From Brachypodius melanocephalos (lineage: Eukaryota > Chordata > Aves > Passeriformes > Pycnonotidae), in assembly GCA_013398615.1 (NCBI GenBank), contig VZSR01000514.1:7188305-7252304 (forward strand): a stretch of 64,000 bases of DNA. The letters run 5' to 3'. Below, piece after piece: positions 40,490 to 53,906 of this stretch (its first letter is position 1; every line of letters begins with the position of its first letter). Below the pieces are notes generated by a model. It was not told where the DNA came from, did no database searches, and saw nothing but the letters and a program-made list of their open reading frames with translations. The position numbers and the translations under genes were made by a program.

Positions 40490-41400
40490 GTGGAAGATCT
40501 CAGCCAGCCCTCCTCCTCCCCACTCCTGTCTCAGCAGGTTCACCTGCCCTCAGCTTCCAGCACCGTTTTGACACTGATGAATCACCAATCTTCACTCGCA
40601 TCTCTCATTTCCCCTACGTTTGCAGGCTATCTCCCTTCTCTGCCTGCTTCTCAAACACACAATTTTGATGTCAAAGTCACCCTCTTGAAAATTGAACTTC
40701 TTATCTTTCCTTCCAATTCTCCCCTTCTTGCCACTGCTGCTGACAACATCACTATCTCTCTCGATTTTCCAGATTTCAAATTTCATGGCCCATTCAGCTC
40801 TCTTCTCCATCCCCTGATCACAGCTCAGACTGTCACTGTACTGCTCTATGATATCCCCAATATGCACCCTGTCCTCTCCAATCCTTCCTCTAAAACACTT
40901 GTCCAAGGATTCGCATCACTTGCCTCAGTTACAGCAAATTCCTGTTTCAGGTCTTGTTCCCAACACTCCAATACATCTAAAATACAGCTGCTGAAATAAT
41001 GACCCTCCTTGCTTGTATTGACCATTGGAATTGGCCACTGACCATGACTTTTAATGGTCACCCATTGAAAGAAAAGTTACATAAAGTTAACCATTATTTT
41101 CTTCATTAGGCTCAAGGTTCTGACTCTTCCAAGGTTTAGTTCATCTCTCCTCTTAATTAATTTTTCTACACTTTCTTCTCCTGTTTCCTGCAAACACACT
41201 CACTCTTCCGTCTTGTTTCTCCCAAGGCCTCATGCATGCCACCACAACACTGAATATATAAAATATCTTTGTTTCTTCCCTTCCAAAACACAACTCTCTC
41301 TTGTGCTTTCTCAGGTATCTCCTTGAAAAATGCTACCCTCAACCTGAACTTAGCCACTGGAACATAATCCTTGCCTTTATCTTGAAAAAGGAACCAAGCT
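40490..41400 (+). mobile_element. Probable ancient L2/CR1-clade LINE fragment
   Basis: A 169-codon plus-strand frame (40490-40999) contains KIELLIFPSNSP. By eye this resembles the KTE-LLFPP segment near the end of L2-type reverse transcriptases. It is followed by Ser/Leu-rich sequence and, in DNA, by a GCTGCTGAAATAATGA-type stretch like the L2 segment that encodes QNAAARLI. The pyrimidine-rich coding strand and low CpG also fit. The frame is degraded beyond 41000. The assignment rests on recalled consensus, not an alignment. Alternatively it is a chance open frame in CT-rich DNA. Confidence 0.42.
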
Positions 41401-44400
41401 AATTCTTATTCTGTCCAGAATAGTTTTTCCTTTACAAAATATAAGCAAATCATTCCATGAGAGTGACACCTTCTAAAAAATTTTTAAAACCCCACAAGCA
41501 AACACAAAAACCACTCAAAACCTTCCCCACCTAAACAGAAATAATCAGTTTAATTCACTGGGTATCTCATTGAAAAATCAATGCTTACTAACAACTAGAA
41601 ATCAATATTTCTTTAGATAAATCACAAGATGGTAAAACATGCAAAGCAAAATTTAAATCAATTATTCAAATAGAGGCTACTTTAAAGTAAAACGACTTAA
41701 GTCAGGATTGATTAACTAAATTAATCCACTCTGTCCCAATATATTCACCTACATAGCACTGTACACATTCAAAGTCCTCTTTATGGACTTGCACACACAG
41801 TTTGACCTGCAGGAAAGCTGAGTTTATTTTATTCCTGTCAAACAGATTGATAAACTGAGACACAGAGCTCAGTCAGTGAATCAGTGGCACATCTAAAGGT
41901 CTGAGCTCAGCTCTGCTGATCAGCCGGCGCTGCCTTCCCTGAAGAGCAAGGCTGATGGTCACCACTTGAGCTCCCTCAAAGACTCTGTCTTTGCTCTGTA
42001 CTTCTGGACATTGCTACTGAGCCAAAAATCAAAGTTGTGAAACCTGAACAAAGACTACAGGAACGGGCCAACTTCACTATCGTACAGCCAGACATTTCAG
42101 ATCAGTGATTTGAGCATGGATATGCAATAGTTCCAGAAACAGGGTTCCATGCAAAACATTCTCAAAAATGAAATGCTTCTCCCCTCAAAAAATTCAATTC
42201 CAGGATTTTGCAAGATGATAGAAAATATGTAAAAACAGATTTCAGTACACTGGTCAAAACCTCTTTTTACACCACAAATGCAAGTAAGACAATAACACCT
42301 AAAGTGTACTGCCCTGCAATTAAGCCTTTTACTATTTCATTATTTCATAGGCACAACCTCAAATTTTAATACTGCAAACATTTAATTCAAAGGTTTTTCT
42401 GGCTATGAGGACTGTATTGGGCACTAAAGCAAGAAGAAAAACAGATCTAAACTAAAAGTGCAATGAAGTGATTATGATGGTTATGAATCAGCCTTCCCTT
42501 ATTGAGCCACTTTAGCAGCATGTAATAGATTCTGATTAAGCTCTTTAAGCTGAATTACATTGTACTATTAGAAGACCACTCAATTAGTATTTTTCAAGGC
42601 CCACAAGCTAATTTTGCCAGCATCACTAATTTTTACCAAGGTCTGATCAGACCTTACCACAGTGTGCTCAGCAGGAGCAATGAGCCAGGTCCAGCTTCAC
42701 CAGCCCTGCTGTTAAAAACCTCAGGCTGACATCAAAGCTCAGGGCTCTGTCACTGTGGGGAAGCTTCACCCCGTGTCACAGGCAAGAATTCCAAGATCCC
42801 CCATGGGGATACAGACACCACATGCTTGTAAGAGACAATTCATGGGCTGGATTTTGCCATTTCAGAAGCCCTGTAACACTGTAAAGCTGTTGTTAGATGC
42901 CACTGCAAACATTTAGAAGCCAAAGCAAGAACAACTCGAGTTTTCCAAGCAGTTTATAGGTGCTCCTGGCAATGCAAGGTGTAATCACAGCACACTGTTG
43001 CTCCTTGACAGCACAGTGGATTTTGAAACACTGCAATCATTCATGTTCCTGTTGTAAGACACAGTATTACCTCCTGGTTTCACCATACAAGCAGGACTAT
43101 TCACTAGTCTACAAAAAATGGCAAGAGTTGCAAAAAAGAAAAGGAAAAAAAAGGGGAAAGAAAACCCAACAAAAAAACCACCCCAACACCAAAAAAACCC
43201 CACATCACTGCAGCAGCTCCATCTACAGAAATCCTGTGTAGGAAATGACTGTGTCTACATTAGAGACAGCAAACAGCTCCCTCTGACCTATGGATCATAT
43301 TAAAATCTGGGAGGAAAAGAGGTTTCTTTTATGAAAGTCCTGAGGAAGGTATCTTACTGTAACATTGCAGCTTAATTTAAAACCTAACGATTTTCATCTT
43401 AGTATACACTATGAATTCTTAGTGTAGTTATTCATTAATTTTAAAAAAAGCATATTTTCTCCAGAATGCTTCAAAAAGCTACTTTTTGTATTGAGAATCA
43501 TGTAGGGAAGACAGCACAAGTTTAGCATTCAAAAAAGGTTTTGCTCCAAGTTCCCAGATGTCCTTTTGCAGTCTGGAGTATTTTACATGCCAGTGAGGCT
43601 CCATGGCTCCAAATTCCAAATTTAATTCAAATGTTTGCACACTGAATGCAATGTAGACACAGGCAATCGAAACCAAGAGGTCTCTCAGATAAATGTGTGA
43701 AGCTGTGCACAGTCAGATGCCAATTCATGTGAGACAGATCATAAAATCCCTTAGCCTTGTGATAAATGGGGCTCCTCAAGGAGGTCTCTCTACACAGATT
43801 ACCCAGAATCATCTCTGAAAATGTACTGAGAAGAGTTTACTTTTCCAATCTACTCAACCATCATCTATTTCAGATAGTTCTGTAGTTATTGTTTATCAGT
43901 TCTACTAAGCAGAGTCTTTGGAGCCAGGTTCTTCAGTTTGATGGTTTAACTTTGCTGCTTTTTTTCATCTTGTCTCTGAAAAAATTCATTTTAGCTTCTA
44001 GTCATTAATTGACAAAATATGTTCCAGCATCTCCTTTGGTTTATAGCATTTTCTTTTCTGGGCTTTTGTTTCATATGGAGCAATAAGTAGCAGGTGCATT
44101 TTCTCACAGTCCATAAATATTTATAGATTGTGAATAACAAAGTGCACTGGTTTTAAAAAAATCCTCTGTCATATTTTACACGCAACAGGCGGAAAAGGAA
44201 ATTTCCCCTCCAGAGCCCATGTGTGGGAGTGAATGTCTTGGCACCGTGTGTCAAGGAACCACCTGAGACCAAGGGTTATGTCCATATTTTTACAGCCATC
44301 CACTTATTCATTTATATATGTATGCATGTAAGTGACATCATGCACTCTTAATACATTTCCTATTAATTCAGGCAGCTGGTCTTTGAATCAAGTTAAGAAA

Positions 44401-46899
44401 TCCCACCAGCCTGGAGACAGTAGGAATCTGGAGCAGATGAGCATGCTGTCCTGGGAATTTCTGAAGTCCTACACTATGATTTCCATATTCTAAATTTCCA
44501 CTAAAAAAGAATTGGAAATAGTTAGTTTACATAATAAACCCCAATTTTAGCGTTGGTTTAGCGCCAGCTAAAAGTTGTAGAGTCCCCAGATATTCACAGC
44601 TAACCAGTGGCTGGATACACCTCAGGTGATCTGCACTGAGGCTGCCTCTCTCTCTCTCTCAGCGAGAGCTTTCTAAATGTGCATCATCAACTGTGGGGCA
44701 AACCAGTGGAAAGAGAGCCAAAGCTGCCTTTGGAAAGTTGTGCAACCTGCTCCCTGAAGGGGTTACCAGTAAGTAATGTGAAGTTACTACGAAGCAATGT
44801 GCACACTTGCACTAAGGAGCACCCTGTGAGCATCCACACAGCCTCTGGAGTTACCTCAGTACACCCTGGTGCACGGCAATATCCAAATGTGGGGTTCACA
44901 TGGGTATAAATGAGCTGTTTCACAGAGAAATGGCTACAGTGAGCAGACTGAAAAAACAGAGTAAAAAAAAAATTTCAAGGCTATTGTTTACAAATCTGAA
45001 TAGATGTAAATATCCTAAATCAGCTCTGCATTGTTCTCTCCTCAGCATGGACAGCTTTATGTGCCTCCCACAAAAATGCTTTTATATTCATTTACCAGAG
45101 TTATCTAACTGCCACTTGGGTTTTTGTCTTGTCTACACTTCAGACAAGATCTGCACCACACCACCATTTTCAGTGTAAAGACAAGGCTCGGGATCACCCA
45201 CAAAATGTTCAGCACTGTCTGCTTACACATCTCTCTGAAGGAAAAGGGAAATTCTCCTGCCTACTCCAACTGAAGACCACAGGTGGGTTACTAAAACCTG
45301 GATATCACTGTCACAGGCTGCTGGAATGTTTACAATAGCTTTGATTTAAATGTGACTATTTTAGTAACAGTTTAGTCAAGGTTCTGTTCTTTATATAAAA
45401 ACTATTCTAAGGAACAGGATGAGCTTCTAAGCACAAAATAAAAATAGTCTCATGAAATGTGCCTGACCCTAAATCTGTCCATGTGGATGTCCTGTCCTTC
45501 CTTTGACGCTCAGTGGAAACACAACAGAGCCAGCAACCAGGGCCAGGCACAAAGTGCTGCTGCACATAAAACACACCCTGCAGAACAGAGGAGCTGTGTC
45601 CTCAGGAAAGGTGGTATGCAGCAGCACAAGTCTGCACAGACACTCTTCTGATCTGCAGAATAAAGGACACTAAAACACTGTCATCTCTTAGGATTGTCCA
45701 CCTTGCTTGCAGCCCAGGCTTGTTTAATGATTCCTGGTGACTGACAAACAAAACTTCTCTTTGCTCACTCTGCCTAATGCATGAATAGCCACGAGCTTAG
45801 AGAAGCCTGCCTGTCAAAAAGTCACCAGCAAATGGCTTTCTGCTGACCTTCTAAGCAGGTTTAAGTACAAACATTCCTTCCAAACAAGAAAAAATCTTTG
45901 TTTCTAAAATGCCTGCTACCAAACTGTATGAAAACTAAATGTATTAAACACTACATAGAGGAGGCTGCTTTGCAAATGCATTATCTGAAAAGCAACTCCT
46001 CCCATCTGCCTACTGCATAAAAATACACGTTTGTAACTCTAAGTATAAAAACCACTTCATTTCGTAGTATTTTTAAAATTCTACACACACATCTCGAAGT
46101 GTCCAACTATGTTTGTACTCTGGGACAGATGAAATGTGGTATATGATGATTTCTTTCCCCCCCTCCAAATATCAAAATAGCAAGAGGGAGAAAAAGTGTT
46201 GTTCATATACAGACAGTGACAGTTTCTAATTATCGATGCATCACTAAGCAAGGTTTTGCTAACAGCTAAATGAGCTATTGCACTTACAAAATGAGGGCAC
46301 GTGGCATATCTGATTAATTTTACTTATGTCTGTGATATTATGTAATTCGTGAAGGTTAGTATGTCTTTATCTTTTGGAAAAATGTGCCATTTAAAAGCAT
46401 TAAATACCATATTGTTTTCAACCCAATTACCTTCTGTTTTCAACATGCAAATGGAAAAATGCTGAGTGGTCATGTTAAGTCCTATCTATCACCATAATTA
46501 ATTGAGAGGTAGCTTCTGCTAGTGCTTGTCATATACAGAACATAAAAGAAATTAAAAATTCCTGGCAAAAGAAGGTAGAGTATTCCAAGAAATCTGCTTT
46601 TTGCAAACTGATGAAACAATTTTTAACAATTTTTATTGCAAGCATCTGTGCTCTCCCACCAGGCAGGAGCACCAGAATTGTTTCTGTTTATATTGCTCAG
46701 TTCCAAGCTAATGTCCCCTAAAGCTGTTAGGCTGAAAGCCAAGAGAAGATATATCCACAAAGAGACCTGACCCTTACCCCTGCAACTAATAATGTCTCCT
46801 GGAAGTTTTAACTTAATAGTCTGTGTGAGATTCTTAGTAGTGAAACTTTGCCTTTTTTTCCCAGCCATATTTAGTGAATTATACTCTTCAGGCAGTAGA
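41401..46899 (-). other. GFRA1 upstream intron, 41.4-46.9 kb: mostly unique sequence
   Basis: No exon is recognised. An A-rich stretch with many AAAAA and CCCC blocks lies at about 43.13-43.20 kb, and a short CT repeat at 44.65 kb. A small motif set TTTTAGC...GCTAAAA lies near 44.55 kb. The stretch at 46.20-46.51 kb is AT-rich, with octamer-like ATGCAAAT and TAATTAATTG motifs, and is a CNE candidate. Confidence 0.7.
44646..44660. repeat. (CT)n simple repeat
   Basis: About seven CT units run directly into AGCGAGAG. Confidence 0.85.
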
Positions 46900-47265
46900 A
46901 ATCACAGAATCATTTAGGTAGGAGAAATCATCTAATATCAAGTCCAACCACTAAACCTGCATTGCCAAGTCCACCACTAAACCACATCCCCAAATGCCAC
47001 ATCCGCGTGGCTTTTAAGTCCTTCCAGTGCTTACAACCCAACAGGTGAAGAAATTTTCCCCAATATCCGGTCTAAACCTCCCCTAGTGCAACTTGATGCT
47101 GTTTCCTCTTGTCCTGTCACTGGTTTTTGGGAGAAGAGGCTGAACCCCACCTGGCTACAACCTCCTGTCAGGCAGCTGTAGAGAGGGACAAGGTTCCCCT
47201 GAGCCCCCTCTCCTCCAGGATAAACACCCCCAGCTCCCTCAGCCACTCCTCATCAGACTCATCAT
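46900..47265 (-). mobile_element. CR1 LINE 3' portion, the longest CR1 copy in the window
   Basis: The plus strand follows the CR1 antisense order: AATCACAGAATCATTTAGG, ATCATCTAATATCAAGTCCA, a GGCTTTTAAGTCCTTCCAGT block, the CTGTTTCCTCTTGTCCTGTC block, GGGAGAAGAGGCTGAACCCC and CTCCTCCAGGATAAACACCC, ending in CAGCTCCCTCAGCCACTCCT. That is the 3'-terminal region of a 5'-truncated CR1 in minus orientation. The chance frames within it are translations of this repeat. Confidence 0.95.
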
Positions 47266-48107
47266 GTACAGGAACCAAACCCTGGCATGAAAGAGACAGA
47301 CTGATGGAAAATTCTCTAACTAAAGAACATTTGAAGTCTCTTAAATAAAGGACATCCATATGCACATTTCTCTTTTCCTTTCTGTTTTCACTAAGTATGC
47401 TTTTACTTCCCTGCTTACCAAATCTCAGAAGGGCATCTCTTGAGTATCTGTGTACCTGTGAACACTGCTCTTAATTTCTTTGCTCCCACACTTCAGATAC
47501 ATGACAGAATCCTTCTGGAAGCTATTAGATAACCTAAGGTCTCAGTCACTGGAATACTCCAGTTGTTCATGTGTTGTGATTTTGGTTCATTTTTTCTTTT
47601 TTTAACCTGATTGCTTGAAAGGTTCTAGCAGCAGAGGCCAACGCTTTTACCATTATGAATGCCCTTTTTCTTGAGACAATTTTGTATTTCCACTACTCCA
47701 ACCACAAAAAATGCTGAACAAAACGGCATCTGTACCCTTAGTAAGTGAACTGACTGACTGAAAATATTTGACTTTCCAGTGGGTAACTTATGTGTAGGTT
47801 GAGTCTCTGAAAGCTGGAAACTAAAGAGGAAATGAAGCCAAAGGAACCACAGAGGTCAAGACTTCTAGAAAAATTCATATTTAAACATTCAAGCAAGTAG
47901 TTGGTTCTTCTACAACAACTTTGACCTATACTTAGAATGAAGAGACTTACACTTACAAGCTCCTGGTTGCTCAGTTAATAGATGAATTCAGAATAGAATC
48001 TAGATTAGCAACACTGAGACCAACACTCTATCTGTGGAAAAGCACTGCCTAACCAGGAATCATTTAATGCTGGACTTTCAGTTCCTCTCACAGAAAGAGA
48101 GAGGTTT

Positions 48108-48145
48108 AAAAACAAAACAAAAAAAACAAAACAAAACAAAAAAAC
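48108..48145. repeat. (AAAAC)n simple repeat
   Basis: The stretch is made of AAAAC units with A-run interruptions. Confidence 0.88.
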
Positions 48146-50527
48146 CAGTAGGTGAAAATATCACCTACCTGAGCCAATGTGATACAACAACAACTTCAAA
48201 GAGTGGATCATTTTCTAAAATAAAGCATTATTTGTAGGCAAGATTTTTCCTTTGAATACTGGCTCCAAGAAGGTCTGCAAGAAAAAAAACTCCTTGTCCC
48301 AGTTTGCAATAAAAGGATGGAGCAACACAGCCCTCTCTGCAGCTGCTCTTTGTACCATGCTGTAGTGTAGAATGCCTTGCACAGGACAAGGGTATTCAAC
48401 AAGAGTTTGGAAATGATGGCTTTCAGAGCTGGGGAATAACTCAAAATTGCATTTTCCGTATGTGAAAATTAGTGCAAAGGACTTCCAACGAAGTACACCA
48501 CAGATTTCATATGTATGGGATAACATCATGTTGTGCAAATACCTGCTCATCCCCACCTCTAAGTTATCACCATGTTTATTGACAGAGAAATGCATGGGAA
48601 GATATAACTGATGGGATTTTATTAATTTAATGCAAAATATATCTTCCAACTAGTTATACAAGGCAAGTATACTCCTAGAGATTAAATAAAATTTACACCT
48701 GCAGCTCTAAATTACTTTATTTGCTGGAATTTTAGATGTGCAAGGTCTAGGAAAGAGGGCATAGACAACCTGTGAGGCTCTATAGCTGCTAGAGCTGAAC
48801 AGTAGCTTATTCATGACTTGATCCTGAATAAAATCTAAATTCAGGCATAATTTAGGGTATCATTTATGTTCTATGTTCCTTTTTAAAGAAAAGTTCTTAG
48901 CCCACACTAAAAGATTAACAGATATGCATAAAACAACTACAAAAATGGTTTTATAGAAGGCAGTAACATTACCACCTGAGTCTCTGCACAAGGCTGTATG
49001 TGAGTTTTAAAACAAGCCAAACTATTAAAGAGGAAGCAGCTTGGATACAATTAAGTACAATTTATTTTTGTAATGACCTGATTCCAACACTAAGCATTCC
49101 CAAAGGTACAAATGTCAAGCAGGCACCTAAGCCATCTGTGAGTTTTCCAATTTTCACTCCCATAATTAAACTGAGATCACGCCAAGAAAACAAAGGAAGA
49201 TGTGACTATTTCACTTTTGCTACATCCTCATGAACACAGATGATAAAGATCTGATAGAACAACGGGAATGTTAAGATTTGAAGTTTGTTCTCCTCCCATA
49301 CTTTGCTCTCTCTGTAAGAGAGCAGGTGCTCTGTGCAGAACAGTTCAGCATAAATGAAATAACTTCTGGATAGTCACCAGTGCTACGGTTAAAATGCGGG
49401 ATTACAACCTACAGGGAGACATTTGTTGAAAATTGCTTTAACTATCATTCAGTCAGCAGAAAGAAGGGGAGGGAAAAAAAAAAAGCTTTGCAGTACTAGT
49501 TGCATTAGGGGTATGTTGAGTCTTTATCCACAAATGATACAAATTGGAAGCTCATAAAGCCCCCATACAGGTGCAATCAACATAAAAGCCTACCATTTCT
49601 CCTCGTTTCTTTTGTATCACAAAGCTCTATATATTTTCACCATATGCCATTCCAGTAAGTGTGTGTAATTATAAAGGAAGCATGACCTAAGATTTAGATT
49701 CAAGTTTCAAAAATTAAATTGATTTTTTTTTTTTTTGACAACAGGCAATAAAGTTTTCACCAGTTACACTGAGAACAAGCAGAAGTCTTAAACCTTGCAG
49801 CATCATGTAGAACAACATGCTTTAACCATACTCTTTTACTCTGCAGGAAATGACAACTTAGGCAGTGCAATACTACTAAATTGTAGTATTTTAACTGCAC
49901 TATACATGTCTACCTTTGAAAGTCCACTGAATACATGAAAGTCTTCTATAATAGTTTGAAAGAAATAAGAATAAAGAACTAAGTCTCAAATTTTCAAAGA
50001 GGTCCATGCAGACTGCCATTTGGCTCTCATTTAAATTAACAGGATTCAGTCAGCTGCTTCCCAGAACATTGCTTCAAAAACACAGGCCTACATAGTCAGA
50101 AGGTTTTTTTTCTAAGATGGTTAAAAAATTAATATTCATATTCTACAACAGCTTTTATCTTTATGTTATCTGTTACTGACAAAGTGATATTAGAATTCTT
50201 ATCTGTGTTTGGGTATTGCTAAGTGAGTCAAGAAAATATCATTTGTAGTTTCAGTTTTTAAGAACTAACCAGATCTGCAGGTGAAACTGGATTTAAAGTG
50301 ATTCTAACCTGTTATCAATGGGCAAAAGTTTATGCATATATTGCATTAAAATATGGTTCATTTTGCAGCTTTTCATATTATTCTGGACCAATTCTAAGGC
50401 AAAAAAACCCATGTGATTTTACAACAATTTCAATAATCCAATTGTTTACCTGTATCCATAGCTTGTGGAAAGCCTCTGCAGTTGAGTGTTATCACTGGGG
50501 ACACGGAGTGTGTCCATTTTTTTGTTT

Positions 50528-50529
<2 letters not shown>

Positions 50530-50555
<26 letters not shown>
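50530..50555. repeat. T26 homopolymer
   Basis: This is the longest homopolymer in the window. It could be the reverse of a poly(A) tail, but no gene-derived body adjoins it. Confidence 0.9.
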
Positions 50556-50562
<7 letters not shown>

Positions 50563-53500
50563 CTCCCTACCTCTTTCTCAAGAAATTACTATTTTTCCTA
50601 GAAAAATGAGTGTAGACAGTCTAATGATGAATTCCTAAGTCCAGAGAGAATTCATAGTTCTGTCACCAGCTCCCCTCTCTCGAAGGATTACTTAGAAACA
50701 TTCTCCCCGAGACTTGACTACAGTAAAGCAAAGCAGTAAAAAAGTGTTATTTGGTATGAATAAAGGATTACTTTATATTAGATGGATTCATCCTTGTGAC
50801 AACTGGGTAAGCGCTCAGTGTAACTCATACAAAGCCAACAGAAAAACCATTTAGCACTTCAAGCATAAATTGGTCTCTTAAGCCAAATTATACTTGTGCA
50901 TGTCATATTTCATATAAAGGGAAAGACAAAAACGGTTGTCTGATGCTGGTCTCATGTTAATATCTGCTCACATGGTGTGAGAGAGTCTGGCTCTGTGGTA
51001 GCACACATCATAAATTTCCCTGTAAGAAACAGCAATCTCTAATATTGTTGGGGTTTTTTTACATCACAAACTACACTTGGATGTTAAAGCAATGAGTTTT
51101 CTCAATACATACCTATGAAAAACAAATGGTAATGCAACTTGGTGGAATTACTGCAATTTGAAAATAATTCTTTTTCACACGACTTTTGGGTCCTGTTGGG
51201 ACCTCCCACTGTTATGAATCCATACTTTCTGCACTCGTAATCATAAAAACCCCAAAGACCTCCTTCTGCAATTCAAAAAATATTGGTATGGGTTATATTT
51301 CAGTTCAATTCATGTTCTTTATCAAGTGTTTCTATCCCTAATTAATTTGCATACTGAAGTCCAAATTCAGCATACAATAAATAGATAAAAATATGGTGCT
51401 GTTTTATTTACATTTACACAAAGTGATGTTGATCCTAAATTTGACCTCTCCTATCATACCAATCAGCCAGTGACTGTCAGCCCTTTTCACTTCCCTAAAA
51501 GCCATGAAAAAACCCCAAACGTCAAATCAGTGCCACCATCCACAAACTGACTAGAAATGGATAGAGTGATAGAGGCAGAAATGCTACATGATACTGACAA
51601 ATTAAATCAAAGGAAATAAAACAGCCCAAACATTTTATGCAGAAGAGAAAACTCTAAAATTAGTTTTGTACAAACAAACCCTGACTTGACAAGAAGTAAG
51701 GCAAATCTGGCTATAGTGGGTGACATGCAGTCATGACGAAATTCCAGCTAAGAAGTTTATTTAAAGAGAAGCGAAGACATTTCCTTTTTTTTCTTTTTTT
51801 TTCAGTTGAGCATCATACAAATACAAGTGAGAACAACCTTTTGGGGCCTTTGGGAGAATCATTCCTACTGCTCTGTATGATGTTATTTCCTTTGCATGGA
51901 TGTCATCACCTCCTTCCACTCAAAAATATCTTTTTCCTAAACATATTATTCAGTTGGCTAACCTGATTTGGTAATACCACTAACACAAAATCCCAAAGAA
52001 AGTTGTCCTATGTCCAGCTTTTCAGTTAGTTTGGGTATGTAAGCTTTTATTTTAGAAGGAGTGGTGAGAAAGAAAAATCTGATGGAAGGAGAAAGGTAAG
52101 TAATGGGTGAAAAAGCAGAACTGTGGTGTCAGGGAGGTACACAAATAAAGGAGGGGAAACAACTACAGGTGTCACTCCTGTAGTACAGAGCGGCAGAATT
52201 ATCAAATGTGGCATCAGGATATTGTTGATATTAACCAAGATATTTTATATAGAGAGGCTGTTAGGTCAGAGTCCAGAGCTCCTCCCCTGAGGAAGCAAAG
52301 AGCAGTGCAGGGATTAGGTAGGCTTCACCCAGCACATGTAATGTCACAGAGGGGGTGGAACAGCTGTGAAGCCATGACACAGCTATGCCTGCTATGTAGA
52401 GGCTGTGCTGGGGCACTGGCCAGGGATTTGTAATGCTTGTAGGCTCCCCCACTGCTACTGCCAACCTTCTCAGCATCCTTAGTACACCACTGGGAAAAGA
52501 GCTCCCGTGGAAGTTACCAGCTCTCTACTGCTTGCACCTGTCCCGTACAGCCAAATGCTGCAGCTGGAATGTTTCCCATACTTTCAACACTTGCATTCCA
52601 AGGGGAAGACGGACTGGATTTGGTCCAAAGGATGTTACATCTATATGCTTTTAGAAGGATGAAGTACATACCAATTTCACTCTGACCTCTAATGTCACAA
52701 AAGCTGTCACCAAATGATATTAAAACCAGCTACACATAGGGCAACTGGAAATGAAGAAATTAAAAATTACAACCCCCAAATCCACTGACTGCTGCACACA
52801 CATTTAGTCCTCTCTTGATTTTCTGTGGTTGTCTTGCTGTAGTGCAGAAAGCACCTCAGGATGGATCCAGGCTTTGCTCATGAAACACATGCACACGCAT
52901 GCACAGAGCCAAGCAGCCTCCTAATTCAGGCTATTACATACCTATTATTACACTTCAGAAAACACATCTCTGAATATATTTCACACTGGTCTAAAACCAG
53001 AGAAGGCAAAAGGGAGATGGTGTCAAAACCCAACAGCCCTTTCTCAGAGAATGCAAAACGGCATCTCTAACAAATGCAACTCTAAAACTTACGGTCCACT
53101 GGCCCCAGCACTTAAAAAGCAATCGTGGGAAGTTTGAGAAGGATATGGATCATGAAAGGATCTCTGTGACAGCTTTGCAGAATTTCTAAACTGAAGAGAC
53201 ATCGGGATGTTATTTATATTCAAGAGTAAAAACACACACAAACACACAATTACAAGTAAATTCTCTACAGGCACCATATTTAACATAAAAATGAAGGTAA
53301 ACCACCGGTAGGATAAAAACAGGCAGCAGGAAAAAAAAGGGAATTCACTTACACTTTACTACTAAAATAAATACCCATGAAATAAAGTGAGCTGAGTGAA
53401 AAAAAAGACTCCCTTTTCCAGATCCTTCAGGCCTTGTCTCAGCAAGTGTTTCCACCCCTTGTACAGGGCACTGAGCATACACATGGCAGTGTAGTAGGAG

Positions 53501-53673
53501 ACAAGACAACCCCAAGCATGCGGGCTCCCAGGGAGAAAATGAGGGATCTGCTGTATTGAAGAAAAAAAGAAAAAAACAAAGTAATCACTGATATTTTCCA
53601 CGCAGGCTAAAAGATACAGCTACAGCTATCAGGAGAATTTCAATGAAAGAACAACAAATATTATTCAACATCT

Positions 53674-53906
53674 CGCTTCTCCAGCGGCGCAAAGCGCAAC
53701 CCCGCCAAATCCGTCCCTTTTTCACAGCAACGCAGCAGAAGCTGCCGTGTGGATGCTTTTTGGCCCGGGCAGGGTTTCTTTGCAGAGAGCTCAGCACCAA
53801 GCACAGCAGCAGAGTCTGGAGCAGAGGGTACCAGGTGGCACCAGGCTGCCCGACAGCGAGGGGAGCGCAGATGCCAAGCGCCGCCGCGCGCGTCCTGTCT
53901 AGTGGC
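53674..53906. promoter_or_regulatory. CpG-island-like block in the GFRA1 intron
   Basis: I count 19 CpG in 233 bases, with a cluster of six consecutive CpG-type steps at 53879-53892, against a surrounding intron in which CpG is rare. Both strands lack stops for long stretches (146 codons plus, 161 codons minus), as expected of GC-rich DNA, and neither frame has a domain I recognise. CpG retention in a vertebrate intron suggests germline hypomethylation, as at promoters or developmental enhancers. It lies about 48.3 kb upstream of the domain-2 exon. Possible roles are an alternative GFRA1 promoter, an antisense or lncRNA promoter, or an enhancer. Confidence 0.55.

Larger units (their letters stand above)
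47266..53673 (-). other. GFRA1 upstream intron, 47.3-53.7 kb: mostly unique sequence
   Basis: No GFRA1 exon is recognised. The block holds an A/C-rich repeat at 48.11 kb, a T run near 49.73 kb, a T26 run at 50.53 kb and short ACAC patches (52.89 and 53.23 kb). On the minus strand two donor-like GTAAGT sites occur at about 53093-53088 and 53355-53350, downstream of the CpG-rich block. Without transcript data they do not define an exon. Confidence 0.7.

Noticed and set aside
46623..47365. Open frames at 46.6-47.4 kb
   Set aside because: Those within 46900-47265 are translations of the CR1 copy; the rest are short and without a family.
50530..50555. T26 as the poly(A) tail of a processed pseudogene on the minus strand
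   Set aside because: No gene-like body or target-site duplication adjoins it, and birds lack active L1 machinery for frequent processed pseudogenes.
50298..50609. Plus-strand 103-codon frame
   Set aside because: Its Phe-rich tail is the T26 run; nothing else supports coding.
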